Assembly (NCBI RefSeq): GCF_030813715.1
Contig: NZ_JAUSUZ010000001.1
Span: 434,001-498,000, forward strand
Length of the DNA stretch: 64,000 nucleotides
Reading direction: 5' to 3'
From: Catenuloplanes indicus
GTDB taxonomy: Bacteria; Actinomycetota; Actinomycetes; Mycobacteriales; Micromonosporaceae
This document shows, in pieces, positions 19,150 through 27,985 of the stretch; the first letter of the stretch is position 1, and every line of letters begins with the position of its first letter. Made by a program: the position numbers and the translations under genes. The notes under the pieces are model-generated. The model was not told the DNA's origin. It was given only the letters and a program-made list of their open reading frames with translations, and made no database searches.

Positions 19150-20508
19150 TCAGCTCGCGCGGGCGAACTGCCACCAGTCGACGTTGAACAGGTAGCCGCT
19201 GCCGCCGGCGAACCGCAGGTACAGGTCCTGCGTGCCGGTCAGCCCATTGACCGGGCAGGAGACGGTCGCCCAGCTCTGCCAGCCGCCGGTGCCCGGCACG
19301 GTGCAGGTGCCCACGGTCGTACCGGTGGGGCTGCCGGTCCGTAGTTCGATGCGTCCACCGGCGGCGGCCGACGCGACCCGGGCGGTGACCGTGGCCGCGC
19401 CACCGCCGAAGGCGACGCCCTTGACCTTGATGTAGTCACCGTTCTCGAGGAAGCCGACGTTCATGCCGCCCTCGGACGCGCGCTCGGTCTCCACACCGGC
19501 GCTCCAGGCGATGGTCTCGGCCTCCTGGCGCGTGTACGGGTCGAGCGTGCCGTTCTGCGGCGCACCGGCCGTGGTCATGGTGATCGTCGGGATGGTCCCG
19601 TCGGCGTTGTAGGTGAACTTCTCCACCGCGACCGAGCGGGTGAAACCGCCGCCGCCGGGCAGCGCGCCGTTGTGGTAGAAGAAGTACGACCCGCCGTTGA
19701 AGTCGATGATGCCGGCGTGGTTGGTGAAGCTGCTGCCCTGGGTCGGCATGATCGTGCCGCGGTAGGTCCACGGCCCGGTCGGCCCGGGCGCGGTGGAGTA
19801 GGCGATGAACTCGGAGCAGCACTTCGCCGCGAAGACGTTGTAGTACAGGCCGTTGCGCTTGTAGACCCACGGCCCTTCCTCGTACAGCGTGGGCCGGTTC
19901 GCGTCGCCGGTGCGGGTGCCGAACCCGGCCGTGGTGAGCGGTATCCGGTTCACGCCGCCGGTGTAGCTGATCATGTCGGTGTTCAGCCGCACGTACCACA
20001 GGTTGGGGTTGCCCCAGTAGAGGTAGGCCTGCCCGTCGGTGTCGATCATGACGGACGGGTCGATCTCGCCGTTCTCGACCAGCGGCCGGCCGAGCGCGTC
20101 GGTGAACGGCCCGGTCGGGCTGCTGGACACGCCGACGCCGATCGCCATCCGCCCGGTCGCCCGGCTGGTCACCGGCACGTACCAGTAGAACTTCCCGTTA
20201 CGCGCGATCACCTGCCCGGCCCAGGCGTCCGCGCTGGCCCAGGCGAACGTGGCCACGCTCATCGGCGAGCCGTGATCGGTCCAGTTGACCATGTCGGCGG
20301 ACGAGTAGACCCGCCACTCGCGCATGGTGAACCAGGTGGACCCGTCCTCGTCGTGGCCGGTGTAGAGGTAGACGCGGCCGTTGTGCACCAGCGGTGCCGG
20401 GTCGGCGGTGTAGATGGTCTGCACGATCGGGTTGTCCGCGCGGGCCGGCCCGGCGGGGACGACCAGGAACGCGAGCACGCACAGCAGCGCGGTGATCCGG
20501 GCCCTCAT
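19150..20508 (-). CDS. Secreted GH43 glycosidase with C-terminal CBM6
   Basis: 452 residues with a signal peptide ending ...GPARA. The five-bladed GH43 domain shows the catalytic triad in context: base D36 (YTADPAPLVHNG), pKa-modulating D150 (NGEIDPSVMIDTDG) and acid E211 (LYEEGPWVYKR). Residues from about 323 to the end form a CBM6 (RQEAETIAW; GDYIKVKG; GRIELRTGSPTG; LYLRFAGGSGYLFNVDWWQF). Such enzymes remove or cut arabinose/xylose side chains of hemicellulose. Its ATG overlaps the stop of the alpha-galactosidase gene, so the two are one operon. Confidence 0.9.
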   Translation of the reverse strand: MRARITALLCVLAFLVVPAGPARADNPIVQTIYTADPAPLVHNGRVYLYTGHDEDGSTWFTMREWRVYSSADMVNWTDHGSPMSVATFAWASADAWAGQVIARNGKFYWYVPVTSRATGRMAIGVGVSSSPTGPFTDALGRPLVENGEIDPSVMIDTDGQAYLYWGNPNLWYVRLNTDMISYTGGVNRIPLTTAGFGTRTGDANRPTLYEEGPWVYKRNGLYYNVFAAKCCSEFIAYSTAPGPTGPWTYRGTIMPTQGSSFTNHAGIIDFNGGSYFFYHNGALPGGGGFTRSVAVEKFTYNADGTIPTITMTTAGAPQNGTLDPYTRQEAETIAWSAGVETERASEGGMNVGFLENGDYIKVKGVAFGGGAATVTARVASAAAGGRIELRTGSPTGTTVGTCTVPGTGGWQSWATVSCPVNGLTGTQDLYLRFAGGSGYLFNVDWWQFARAS

Positions 20509-22139
20509 CGCCGGCTCCACACCTGGTTGGCCGCGCCGGTGCAGGTCCACAGCAGCACGAGCGTGCCGTTCGCGGTCTGGTTGTCGTTGACGTCCAGGCA
20601 GAGCCCGGACTGGTTGCCGCGGATCGTGCCGTTGGCCTGGAACGTCCACTGCTGGTTGGTGCCGCCGTTGCAGTCCCACAGCTGCGCCTTCGCCCCGGCC
20701 GTGGCGCCGATCGGCGCGTCCAGGCACTTGCCGAGCGCCTGAAGGCTCTGCCCGGTCACGGTCCAGTTCTGGTTCGGTGCGCCGTTGCAGTCCCAGATGA
20801 CCGGCTGGGTGCCGTTGGCGGTGTTGCTGTTCGGCACGTCCAGGCACCGGCCGGAGGCGGCGCTGGCCAGCCCGCCGGACGCCGGTGTCTGCGGATCGCC
20901 GGTGGTGCCGCCGCTGACCCGGTAGACCACCGTGCCGTGCGCGGGCACGCTGGCGCTGATCGTGCCACCGGTGGTGGTGGTCGCGCCGGTCCACGCGTCG
21001 ACCAGCGAGTAGGACGACGCGCCGCTCTTGCCGATCGCGGCGGCCGTGGTGGAGATGGTGCGGGTGGCGTTGCCGGAGTTGAACAGCGCGACCGCCACGT
21101 CGCCGTTGGCCAGGCGCTTGGCGAGCACCCGGTGGCTCGGGTCGCCGGCGACCTGCACGCCCTGCCGGCCGAGGGTGTCCTGGTTGATCGCGATCAGCCG
21201 GGGGTTCTTCAGGATGGTCTGGGTGGCGGCGGACATCGACCGCAGGTCGTTGCCGGCGATCAGCGGGGCCGCCATGACCGCCCACATGGCGAAGTGGGAG
21301 CGCTGCTCGGTGTCGGTGAGCGTGCCGCGGCCGACCTCCATCATGTCCGGGTCGTTGAAGCCGCCCGGCTCGGCGTAGCGGGCCAGCGGCACGGTGACGT
21401 CGATGATGTTCTTGACGCCCATCGGGTACCCGTTGGTCTGGCCGGTGTCCCAGGCGAGCGTGATGTCCTCGGTGGTGCGCCAGATGTTCGCCACGTCGCC
21501 CCAGTCGCGCTGCGGGCCGGTCTTCTCGTGGATGCTGTTCGGGTTGATGCTGTAGAGGATCGGCCGGCCGGTGGCGGCCAGTGCGTCGCGCATCTTCGCG
21601 AACGTGGCTACCTGCTCGTTGATGGTGCCGGTCGGCGAGCACCAGTCGTACTTGAGGTAGTCGACCCCCCAGGCGGCGAACTGCCGGGCGTCCTGGACCT
21701 CGTGGCCGAGGCTGCCGGTCGCGCCCGGGTAGGAGTCGAAGTACTGCGCGCAGGTCTGGTCGAGCGGCGCCTGGTAGATGCCGAACTTGAGGTTGCGGGC
21801 GTGCAGGTAGTCGCCGAGCGCCTTCATGCCGCTCGGGAAACGGGACGGCTCGGCCTGGAGGTTGCCGTTCGCGTCCCGGTTCGGTGACATCCAGCAGTCG
21901 TCGACCACGACGTACTGGTAGCCGAGGTCGCGCATGCCGGAACTGACGATGCTGTCCGCGGTCTGCCGGATCAGCTGCTCGTTGATGTTGCAGAAGAACG
22001 TGTTCCAGCTGTTCCACCCCATCGGCGGCGTGCGGCCCACCCCGTTGTCCAGGGCGTGCGCCGGCGTCGCGGCGATGACGGACGCGGCGGCCGGCACCAG
22101 CAGCGCCACCGTGGCGAGAAAGGCTTTCCACCGTCTCAT
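20505..22139 (-). CDS. Secreted GH27 alpha-galactosidase with ricin-type CBM13
   Basis: 544 residues with a signal peptide (ends ATPAHA). GH27 barrel begins LDNGVGRTPPMGWNSWN. The nucleophile is D165 in YLKYDWC and the acid/base D225 in RTTEDI. A beta-sandwich follows, then from about residue 405 a ricin B-type trefoil with QxW repeats (CLDVPNSNTANGTQPVIWDC; QNWTV; QQWTF; QVWSRR). It should release alpha-galactose (or beta-arabinopyranose) from galactomannan or arabinogalactan. First gene of the operon; its promoter region holds an operator-like site at 22174. Confidence 0.92.
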   Translation of the reverse strand: MRRWKAFLATVALLVPAAASVIAATPAHALDNGVGRTPPMGWNSWNTFFCNINEQLIRQTADSIVSSGMRDLGYQYVVVDDCWMSPNRDANGNLQAEPSRFPSGMKALGDYLHARNLKFGIYQAPLDQTCAQYFDSYPGATGSLGHEVQDARQFAAWGVDYLKYDWCSPTGTINEQVATFAKMRDALAATGRPILYSINPNSIHEKTGPQRDWGDVANIWRTTEDITLAWDTGQTNGYPMGVKNIIDVTVPLARYAEPGGFNDPDMMEVGRGTLTDTEQRSHFAMWAVMAAPLIAGNDLRSMSAATQTILKNPRLIAINQDTLGRQGVQVAGDPSHRVLAKRLANGDVAVALFNSGNATRTISTTAAAIGKSGASSYSLVDAWTGATTTTGGTISASVPAHGTVVYRVSGGTTGDPQTPASGGLASAASGRCLDVPNSNTANGTQPVIWDCNGAPNQNWTVTGQSLQALGKCLDAPIGATAGAKAQLWDCNGGTNQQWTFQANGTIRGNQSGLCLDVNDNQTANGTLVLLWTCTGAANQVWSRR

Positions 22140-22173
22140 GACTCTCGACCTCTCCGGGCATGACGGGGCTGGA

Positions 22174-22187
22174 TGAGAGCGCTAACA
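22174..22187. promoter_or_regulatory. LacI-family-like operator, copy 1
   Basis: TGAGAGCGCTAACA has the AGCGCT core typical of LacI/GalR-family operators. It lies 35 bases before the alpha-galactosidase start. Twelve of 14 bases match the second copy at 22408 beside the divergent gene. No LacI gene is in the window. Confidence 0.5.
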
Positions 22188-22407
22188 TGCCCGTCCGCCA
22201 CGTTGCCAGAATGTTTCAAGACATTCAAGTGCAAGAATCTAAAAGCGATTTCCCCACGGTACGTACGAGAGTCCGACCCGCAGACCACCTCGCACATAAC
22301 ACTTCCCGCAGCATCGATTTACCGTGATCCCGAAGACGCACCCCCTTGAGTACGCGGAAACGTAATGGCAACATAGCCGACCATAAATACGTTGCGCGGC
22401 ACACGGA

Positions 22408-22421
22408 TGTGAGCGCCAACA
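22408..22421. promoter_or_regulatory. LacI-family-like operator, copy 2
   Basis: TGTGAGCGCCAACA lies about 20 bases before the GTG of the plus-strand GH43 gene, matching copy 1 at 12 of 14 positions. The pair suggests one sugar-responsive repressor controls both directions. Confidence 0.5.
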
Positions 22422-22441
22422 CGGCCATCGAGGAGCAGCAC

Positions 22442-24493
22442 GTGACACACCTCCCACGACGCACGGCCACGGCACTGGTCACGGCGTTCCTCCTGCTCGT
22501 CACCGCGGGGATCGCGATCGTCACGGCCCGGGCCGCGCACGCCGCCGTCATCGACACCGGCGCCTGGTACGTGCTGGTCAACCGCAACAGCGGCAAGGCA
22601 CTGGACGTCTACAACCTGGCCACCACCGACGGCGCCCGGATCACCCAGTGGACCCGCAACGACGGCGCCCAGCAGCAGTGGCAGTTCGTCGACTCCGGCA
22701 ACGGCTACTACCGGATCAAGTCCCGGCTGTCCGGCAAGGTGCTCGACGTCTACAACCTGTCCACGGCCGACGGTGCCGCGATCGTGCAATGGGCCGACGG
22801 CAACGGCGTCAACCAGCAGTTCCGCGTCGCCGACTCCAGTGACGGCCACGTACGGCTGCTCAACCGCAACAGCGGCAAGGCGCTCGAGGTGCAGAACGCG
22901 TCGACCGCGGACGGCGGCAACATCGTCCAGTACGCCGACTACGACGGCACCAACCAGCAGTGGCAGCTCGTCCCGGCCGGGTCCGCGCCACCGTCCGGCG
23001 GCACGTTCACGAACCCGGTCGTGTGGCAGGACTTCGCGGACGGGGACATCATCCGGGTCGGGGACACCTACTACTACTCGGCCTCGACGATGCACTACTC
23101 CCCCGGTGCGCCCGTGCTCCGCTCCTACGACCTGGTCAACTGGGAGTACGCGGGGCACTCGGTGCCGCGGCTGGACTTCGACTCCGGCGCCTACGACCTG
23201 TCCGGCGGCCGCGCCTACGTCAAGGGCATCTGGGCCTCGGCGTTCAACCACCGGCCGGCGAACAACACGTTCTACTGGCTGGGCTGCACCGAGTTCAACC
23301 GCACCTACGTCTACACGTCCGCGTCCGCCGGCAGCGGCTGGTCGAAGCGGGCCCGGATCAACAAGTGCTACTACGACGCCGGGCTGCTGTTCGACAACGA
23401 CACCCCGTACGTCGCCTACGGCAACGGCACGATCAGCGTCGCCCAGCTCAACGCCGACCTGACCGCGGAGGTCCGCTCGCAGACGGTCTACCAGACCCCG
23501 TCGAACATCGGCACGCTTGAGGGCGCGCGGATGTACAAGCGCGGCAACTACTACTACATCTGGCTGACCCGGCCCGCCAACGGCCAGTACGTGCTGCGCT
23601 CGACCAGCCCGTGGGGCCCGTACGAGCAGCGGCAGGTACTGCTCGACCTGCCCGGCCCGATCGCCGGCGGCGGCGTACCGCACCAAGGCGGGCTGGTCCA
23701 GACGCAGAACGGCGACTGGTGGTACATGGCGTTCACCGACGCCTACCCGGGCGGCCGCATGCCGACGCTCGCGCCGATCACCTGGAACGGCGACTGGCCG
23801 GTGCTGACCACGGTCAACGGCCGCTGGGGCGCCACCTACCCGAAGCCGGCGATCAGCACGACGAAGACGGTGGCGCCGATGACCGGCACGGACACGTTCA
23901 CCTCCGGCCCGCTCGGCCCGCAGTACGAGTGGAACCACAACCCGGACACCGGCCGCTACAGCATCGGCAACGGGCTGCGGCTGCAGACCGCGACCGTCAC
24001 GAACGACCTCTACAACGCGCGCAACACGCTCACCCGGCGGATCCAGGGCCCGTCCTCCACCGCCACGATCGAGCTGGACTACAGCGCGATGGCCAACGGC
24101 GACCGCGCCGGGCTGGCCATGCTGCGCGACCAGTCCGCCTGGATCGGCATCCGCAAGGACAACGGCACCACCCGGGTCTCGATGACCAACGGCCTGAGCA
24201 TGTCCACGAACGGCTGGACCACCACCGGCACCGGCGCGGAGCAGGCCGGTGCGCCGGTCAGCGGCGGCCGGATCTGGCTGCGGGTCACCGCCGACATCCG
24301 CCCCGGCGCGGGCCGCACCGCCACGTTCTCGTACAGCACGAACGGCACCACGTTCACCCCGCTAGGCCCCGCGTTCACGCTGAACAACAACTGGCAGTTC
24401 TTCATGGGTTACCGGTTCGGCGTGTTCAACTACGCCACCACCGCGCTCGGCGGCGCGGTCACCGTGAACAGGTTCCAGGTGACGGCGCCGTAG
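22442..24493 (+). CDS. Secreted CBM13-GH43 glycosidase with C-terminal beta-sandwich
   Basis: 683 residues from GTG 22442, with GAGGAG six bases upstream. Signal peptide to about residue 35 (ends ARAAHA). Residues 37-165 are a ricin-type trefoil (NRNSGKALDVYN, SGKVLDVYN and NRNSGKALEVQN with QQWQF/QQWQL). Residues of about 175-470 are GH43 (NPVVWQDFADGDIIRVGDTYYYSAS; SYDLVNWEYAGH; LEGARMYKRGNYYYIW; GGLVQTQNGDWWYMAF). The rest is a GH43-associated concanavalin-like sandwich (TIELDYSAMANGDRAGLAML). Likely an arabinofuranosidase/xylosidase; exact specificity cannot be read. Divergent from the GH27-GH43 operon. Confidence 0.9.
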   Translation: MTHLPRRTATALVTAFLLLVTAGIAIVTARAAHAAVIDTGAWYVLVNRNSGKALDVYNLATTDGARITQWTRNDGAQQQWQFVDSGNGYYRIKSRLSGKVLDVYNLSTADGAAIVQWADGNGVNQQFRVADSSDGHVRLLNRNSGKALEVQNASTADGGNIVQYADYDGTNQQWQLVPAGSAPPSGGTFTNPVVWQDFADGDIIRVGDTYYYSASTMHYSPGAPVLRSYDLVNWEYAGHSVPRLDFDSGAYDLSGGRAYVKGIWASAFNHRPANNTFYWLGCTEFNRTYVYTSASAGSGWSKRARINKCYYDAGLLFDNDTPYVAYGNGTISVAQLNADLTAEVRSQTVYQTPSNIGTLEGARMYKRGNYYYIWLTRPANGQYVLRSTSPWGPYEQRQVLLDLPGPIAGGGVPHQGGLVQTQNGDWWYMAFTDAYPGGRMPTLAPITWNGDWPVLTTVNGRWGATYPKPAISTTKTVAPMTGTDTFTSGPLGPQYEWNHNPDTGRYSIGNGLRLQTATVTNDLYNARNTLTRRIQGPSSTATIELDYSAMANGDRAGLAMLRDQSAWIGIRKDNGTTRVSMTNGLSMSTNGWTTTGTGAEQAGAPVSGGRIWLRVTADIRPGAGRTATFSYSTNGTTFTPLGPAFTLNNNWQFFMGYRFGVFNYATTALGGAVTVNRFQVTAP

Positions 24494-24499
24494 CCGCAT

Positions 24500-24533
24500 C
24501 GCCCGGCCGCCGCGTCAGCGGTCCGGCCGGGCG
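24500..24533 (+). terminator. Hairpin terminator after GH43
   Basis: CGCCCGGCCG at 24500-24509 pairs perfectly with 24524-24533 (10 bp), six bases after the GH43 stop. Confidence 0.6.
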
Positions 24534-24534
24534 A

Positions 24535-24660
24535 TCACCTCAGGCAGACGGTGCCGCGGCGGTTGCCGGCGGGGCGGCCGTTGAGGAAGCCGCCGGCGAA
24601 CCCACGGGCACGGCAGAACCCGTTCCCGGCCGCCCACGTACGGGCGGTCCGGGCGGCCGC
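24535..24660 (-). pseudogene. Short C-terminal remnant of a secreted protein
   Basis: The minus frame reads WAAGNGFCRARGFAGG, then FLNGRPAGNRRGTVCLR, and stops at 24535-24537. Two cysteines and the aromatic/glycine pattern look like the C-terminal repeat of a secreted protein. No start or upstream domain is found before the chemotaxis gene. The family is not identified. Confidence 0.3.
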
Positions 24661-24740
24661 CCGGACGACTGCGGGCCCCGGTATCGCGGAATCATCACAT
24701 CACTGACACGCCGGTCGATGCCGTCTGACCGCGCCGGCGC

Positions 24741-26348
24741 TCAGTAGACGAAGCGGGCGACGGACGTGCGCAGCTCGTTGGACATCCGGGAGAGCTCCGC
24801 GGCGGAACGCTGGGCGTCCGCGACCGACTCGGCCGTGGTCCGGGCGTTCGCCGCGACGCTGTCGATGCTGGCGCTGATCTGCCCGGTCGCGGACGCCGCC
24901 TCGGCCACGTTGCGGTTCATCTCCGCCGTGGTCGCGGACTGCTCCTCGACCGCGGACGCGATCGTCGTGGTGTAGTCGTTGATCCGGCCGATCACCTCGG
25001 CGATCTCCCGGATCGCGGTCACCGCCTGACCGCTGTCGTTCTGGATCGCCTCCACCCGGCGGGAGATGTCCTCGGTCGCCCGCGCGGTCTCCTGCGCCAG
25101 GTCCTTGACCTCGGTCGCCACCACCGCGAAGCCCTTGCCCGCCTCGCCGGCCCGGGCGGCCTCGATCGTGGCGTTCAGCGCCAGCAGGTTCGTCTGCTCC
25201 GCGATCGACGTGATCACCTTGATCACGTCACCGATCTGCCGGGACGACTCGCCGAGCGTCGCGATCGTCTGGTTCGTCGACTCCGCGACCGCGACCGCCT
25301 GGCCGGCCACCTCCGCGGCCGCGCCCGCGCTCTGCGCGATCTCCCCGATCGCCGCACCCATCTCCTCCGACCCGGCCGCGACCGTGGTCACGCCCTGCGA
25401 CACCTCCTCCGAGGCGGCCGACACCAGGCGTGCCTGGCTGGAGGCCTCGTCCGCGTTCCGGGCGATCCGGTCCGCGATCGTCGAGGTCTCCTCCGCCGCG
25501 GCCGCGAGCCCCTGCGCCGCGTTGCCCACCGAGCCGATCACCTCGCGCAACTGGGACTGTGCCCGGGTGAGCAGGCCGGCCATCCGGCCGACCTCGTCGG
25601 TGCCGGTCACGTGCGCGGTGACGGTGAGGTCGCCGCGTTCCATCGCGGCCAGCGACGTCTCCACCTGGGCCAGCGGCCGGACGATGAGCCGGGCGACGTA
25701 CAGCGCCAGCGCGATCGCGATCACCAGGCCGACGACGAGCACGATGACGACCAGCCGCTCGGCCGCGTTCGCCACCGCGGTGTTGCTGTCCGCCTTCGCC
25801 TTGGCCTTCGCCGACTGGGCGGCGTTCTCCGCGTCCATCGCGTCCGCCGCGGCCGAGATGATCGGCAGGACGGTCGCGCGGTACTCGGTGGCGAAGCCCG
25901 CCGTGTCACCGCGGTCGGCCAGCGGCATCAGCGTGTTCCGGGAGATGTCCACGAATTTCGTGAAGTTGTCGGTGAACGCGGCCATCTGCGCCGGGTCGGC
26001 CGCGTACGGCAGATACTTCGCCACACCGTCGGTGACCCGCGCCTCCCGCTCGTCGATCTCCTCCTTCAGATCCGCGCGCGTGGCGGCGGAGGCGACGCCG
26101 TACTCCAGCACCCGGCCCCGCATACCCTGGTACGGCTGGTAGATCGCGGCCAGCTGCACCAGCGGGTCGACGCTGTCGGTGTAGAGCGCGCGGCTCTCCC
26201 GGTCCAGCACCTGCAACCGGCTGTAGCCGGTGTACGCGATGGCCATGGCGGCGATCGCCATCGCCACCACGATCGACAGGATCTTCGTGTTCACCGGGAG
26301 GTTCGCGAACCAGTTCCGCGACCGCGGTGCGGTGGTGCCGGCCGACAT
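24741..26348 (-). CDS. Methyl-accepting chemotaxis protein (4HB sensor, HAMP, signalling domain)
   Basis: 535 residues. TM1 is near 24-44 ([20 protein letters not shown]). A periplasmic-type four-helix bundle runs to about 195, TM2 about 198-218 ([19 protein letters not shown]), HAMP to about 275 ([20 protein letters not shown]), then a long coiled coil. The hairpin tip is [36 protein letters not shown]. No CheR-binding pentapeptide at the C-terminus. It would relay an unknown ligand signal to CheA/CheW, which are not in this window. Motile spores in this family of actinomycetes would explain its presence. ATG 26348 follows AAGGGAC. Confidence 0.92.
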   Translation of the reverse strand: MSAGTTAPRSRNWFANLPVNTKILSIVVAMAIAAMAIAYTGYSRLQVLDRESRALYTDSVDPLVQLAAIYQPYQGMRGRVLEYGVASAATRADLKEEIDEREARVTDGVAKYLPYAADPAQMAAFTDNFTKFVDISRNTLMPLADRGDTAGFATEYRATVLPIISAAADAMDAENAAQSAKAKAKADSNTAVANAAERLVVIVLVVGLVIAIALALYVARLIVRPLAQVETSLAAMERGDLTVTAHVTGTDEVGRMAGLLTRAQSQLREVIGSVGNAAQGLAAAAEETSTIADRIARNADEASSQARLVSAASEEVSQGVTTVAAGSEEMGAAIGEIAQSAGAAAEVAGQAVAVAESTNQTIATLGESSRQIGDVIKVITSIAEQTNLLALNATIEAARAGEAGKGFAVVATEVKDLAQETARATEDISRRVEAIQNDSGQAVTAIREIAEVIGRINDYTTTIASAVEEQSATTAEMNRNVAEAASATGQISASIDSVAANARTTAESVADAQRSAAELSRMSNELRTSVARFVY

Positions 26349-26429
26349 GGCGGGTCCCTTCGGTGCGTATGTACTACCGAGGCCCCATCGGACGCGACAC
26401 CACCGACCTGAGCGTTTCCCGGCCGCGTT

Positions 26430-26469
26430 CAGCCGTGATCAGCCGTGATCAGCCGCGATCAGCCGCGAC
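26430..26469. repeat. Four tandem 10-bp repeats
   Basis: Two copies of CAGCCGTGAT are followed by CAGCCGCGAT and CAGCCGCGAC without spacing. The array covers the last codons of ctaG (minus strand) and the sequence 80-120 bases before the chemotaxis receptor start, so it could be a slippage product or a set of regulator half-sites. Confidence 0.8.
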
Positions 26470-27285
26470 CGGTGCCGGCAGCCGCCACGGCGCCCGGGGC
26501 GGCCGCTGGTGCGGGATGCGCGGCGTGACCGGCCGGTCCCGCCGCCGCGGGTCCGCCGCCCGGTACCACTGCCGGCAGAACACCACGATCAGCGCCAGGT
26601 CGACGGCGTCCCCGCCGTAGTACATCAGCTGGGCACCCGCCCGGGCGTCCGCCGGGAGCACCCCGGCCGGCGGGTGGCCGTACAGGTGCTTGGCCAGGAT
26701 CGCGTGCGCGGCCAGGAACGCGATCAGCGCGGCCGCCCGGACCCGCGGGCCGGGCCGGTGCGGCGCCGGGTCGACGCCGGCGATCGCGGCGGTGAACAGG
26801 TAACCGGCCAGCACCACATGGGCGTGCACCGCGACGTTCACCCCCGCGTGCTCGCCCATCGCCCGGTGGAGCCCGGTGAGGTAGAGCGCCCCCAGGCCGC
26901 CGCCGTTGAGCAGCGCCGCGGTCACCGGATGGGTCAGCGTGCGCACCGGGCGGCTCGCCAGCAGGTGCGACAGCGTCCGTGCGCGGGCCACCGGCAGCGC
27001 GCGCAGGGCCAGCGTGACCGGTGCGGCCAGCACCAGCAGCAGCGGGGTGATCATGCCGAGCAGCAGGTGCCCGGTCATCTGCGCGGTGAAGTCGTGGTGT
27101 GCGGCGTGCGCGGGCGGCCCGAGCAGCGCGGCGGCCGCGGCGACGTGCCCGGCGGCCCAGCAGGCGGCCCGCCCGGCCGGCCACCAGCCGCCCCGGCGGC
27201 GCACGGCGACGACGCCGAGCAGGTAGAGCAGCGCGGTGCCGAGCAGCACCGTGGCGAGACACCAGGCCGGTACCGGCGACGTCAT
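26449..27285 (-). CDS. ctaG: Cytochrome c oxidase assembly protein, CtaG (caa3) family
   Basis: 278 residues with about seven membrane helices. Histidine-rich membrane motifs typical of caa3_CtaG are present: HAAHHDFTAQMTGHLLLGMITPLLL, VHAHVVLAGYLF and HAILAKHLYGHPP. CtaG helps deliver copper to the Cu-B centre of oxidase. ATG 27285 overlaps the stop of the upstream DUF2243 gene by four bases, the pairing commonly seen in actinobacteria. The extreme C-terminus is encoded by the 10-bp repeat array. Confidence 0.87.
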   Translation of the reverse strand: MTSPVPAWCLATVLLGTALLYLLGVVAVRRRGGWWPAGRAACWAAGHVAAAAALLGPPAHAAHHDFTAQMTGHLLLGMITPLLLVLAAPVTLALRALPVARARTLSHLLASRPVRTLTHPVTAALLNGGGLGALYLTGLHRAMGEHAGVNVAVHAHVVLAGYLFTAAIAGVDPAPHRPGPRVRAAALIAFLAAHAILAKHLYGHPPAGVLPADARAGAQLMYYGGDAVDLALIVVFCRQWYRAADPRRRDRPVTPRIPHQRPPRAPWRLPAPVAADRG

Positions 27286-27752
27286 GGTGTCCGGCGCGCG
27301 CGGACCAGCAGCGCCGCCCCGGCGGCCACCAGCAGCGCGGCGATGACGTTCCACGTCCAGTCGTAGGCGGTGAGGTCCACGTCGTACCGGATCTGGTGCA
27401 GTCCCATCACCTTGTGCTGCAGCGTGCCGTCGTAGAGCTGGAACCCACCGGAGCCGAGCAGCAGCCCGCCCCACCAGCGTGCCGCGCTGAACGCGGCCCG
27501 GCGGCGCAGGTCGGCGAGGAGGAACAGCGCCGCGACCGTGGCGAACCAGCTGAACGCGTGGAACAGCCCGTCGGAGACCAGCCCGATCGCCGGCGTGGAC
27601 CGGTCGTAGAAGTGGTGCCAGTGCAGCAGCTGGTGGAAGATCACCTCGTCGGCGAACGCGGCGGTGCCGAGGCCGAGCAGCGCACCGGAGAGCACGTTGC
27701 GCCCGGTGGCCACGGCCGGCCGGGTGTCGTCGAGGCGGGCGATGGCGGGCAC
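27282..27752 (-). CDS. DUF2243 membrane protein
   Basis: 156 residues with four hydrophobic segments and family motifs ADEVIFHQLLHWHHFYD, SDGLFHAFSWF, FQLYDGTLQHKVMGLHQIRY and DWTWN. The conserved histidines suggest metal or haem contact, but no function is established. GTG 27752 is preceded by a very strong GGAGGAGG, which can be closed in a hairpin. It is coupled to ctaG, suggesting a part in oxidase assembly or copper handling. Confidence 0.85.
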   Translation of the reverse strand: MPAIARLDDTRPAVATGRNVLSGALLGLGTAAFADEVIFHQLLHWHHFYDRSTPAIGLVSDGLFHAFSWFATVAALFLLADLRRRAAFSAARWWGGLLLGSGGFQLYDGTLQHKVMGLHQIRYDVDLTAYDWTWNVIAALLVAAGAALLVRARRTP

Positions 27753-27759
27753 GGAAGGC

Positions 27760-27781
27760 CTCCTCCTGCGGACGGGAGGAG
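27760..27781 (-). promoter_or_regulatory. Hairpin covering the DUF2243 ribosome site
   Basis: CTCCTCC (27760-27766) pairs with GGAGGAG (27775-27781). On the minus strand the first arm is the ribosome-binding site of the GTG at 27752, so folding would block translation. Confidence 0.4.
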
Positions 27782-27852
27782 TCGGTATGCCCCGCTCCCC
27801 TGTGGATAAACGGCGATGCCGGGAACTGAACCGGCTCGCGGCACGACTACCC

Positions 27853-27887
27853 CGGCGGAGACCAGCACGTGACGCCGGTCTCCGCCG
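27853..27887. other. Perfect 11-bp inverted repeat
   Basis: CGGCGGAGACC (27853-27863) and its exact reverse complement (27877-27887) flank a 13-base loop. It lies in the divergent gap, 99 bases before the PepSY gene start. It could be a 5'-leader structure, an attenuator or a regulator site. Confidence 0.45.
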
Positions 27888-27985
27888 ACGCCCCGGTGGT
27901 CGTGGGGAATCCGGGCGGGTCGGCTGCCCCCGCCCGGAGGCCGACGCCCTGGTGCGCCGGCGACGCCCAAGACGAGGAAACGCCG

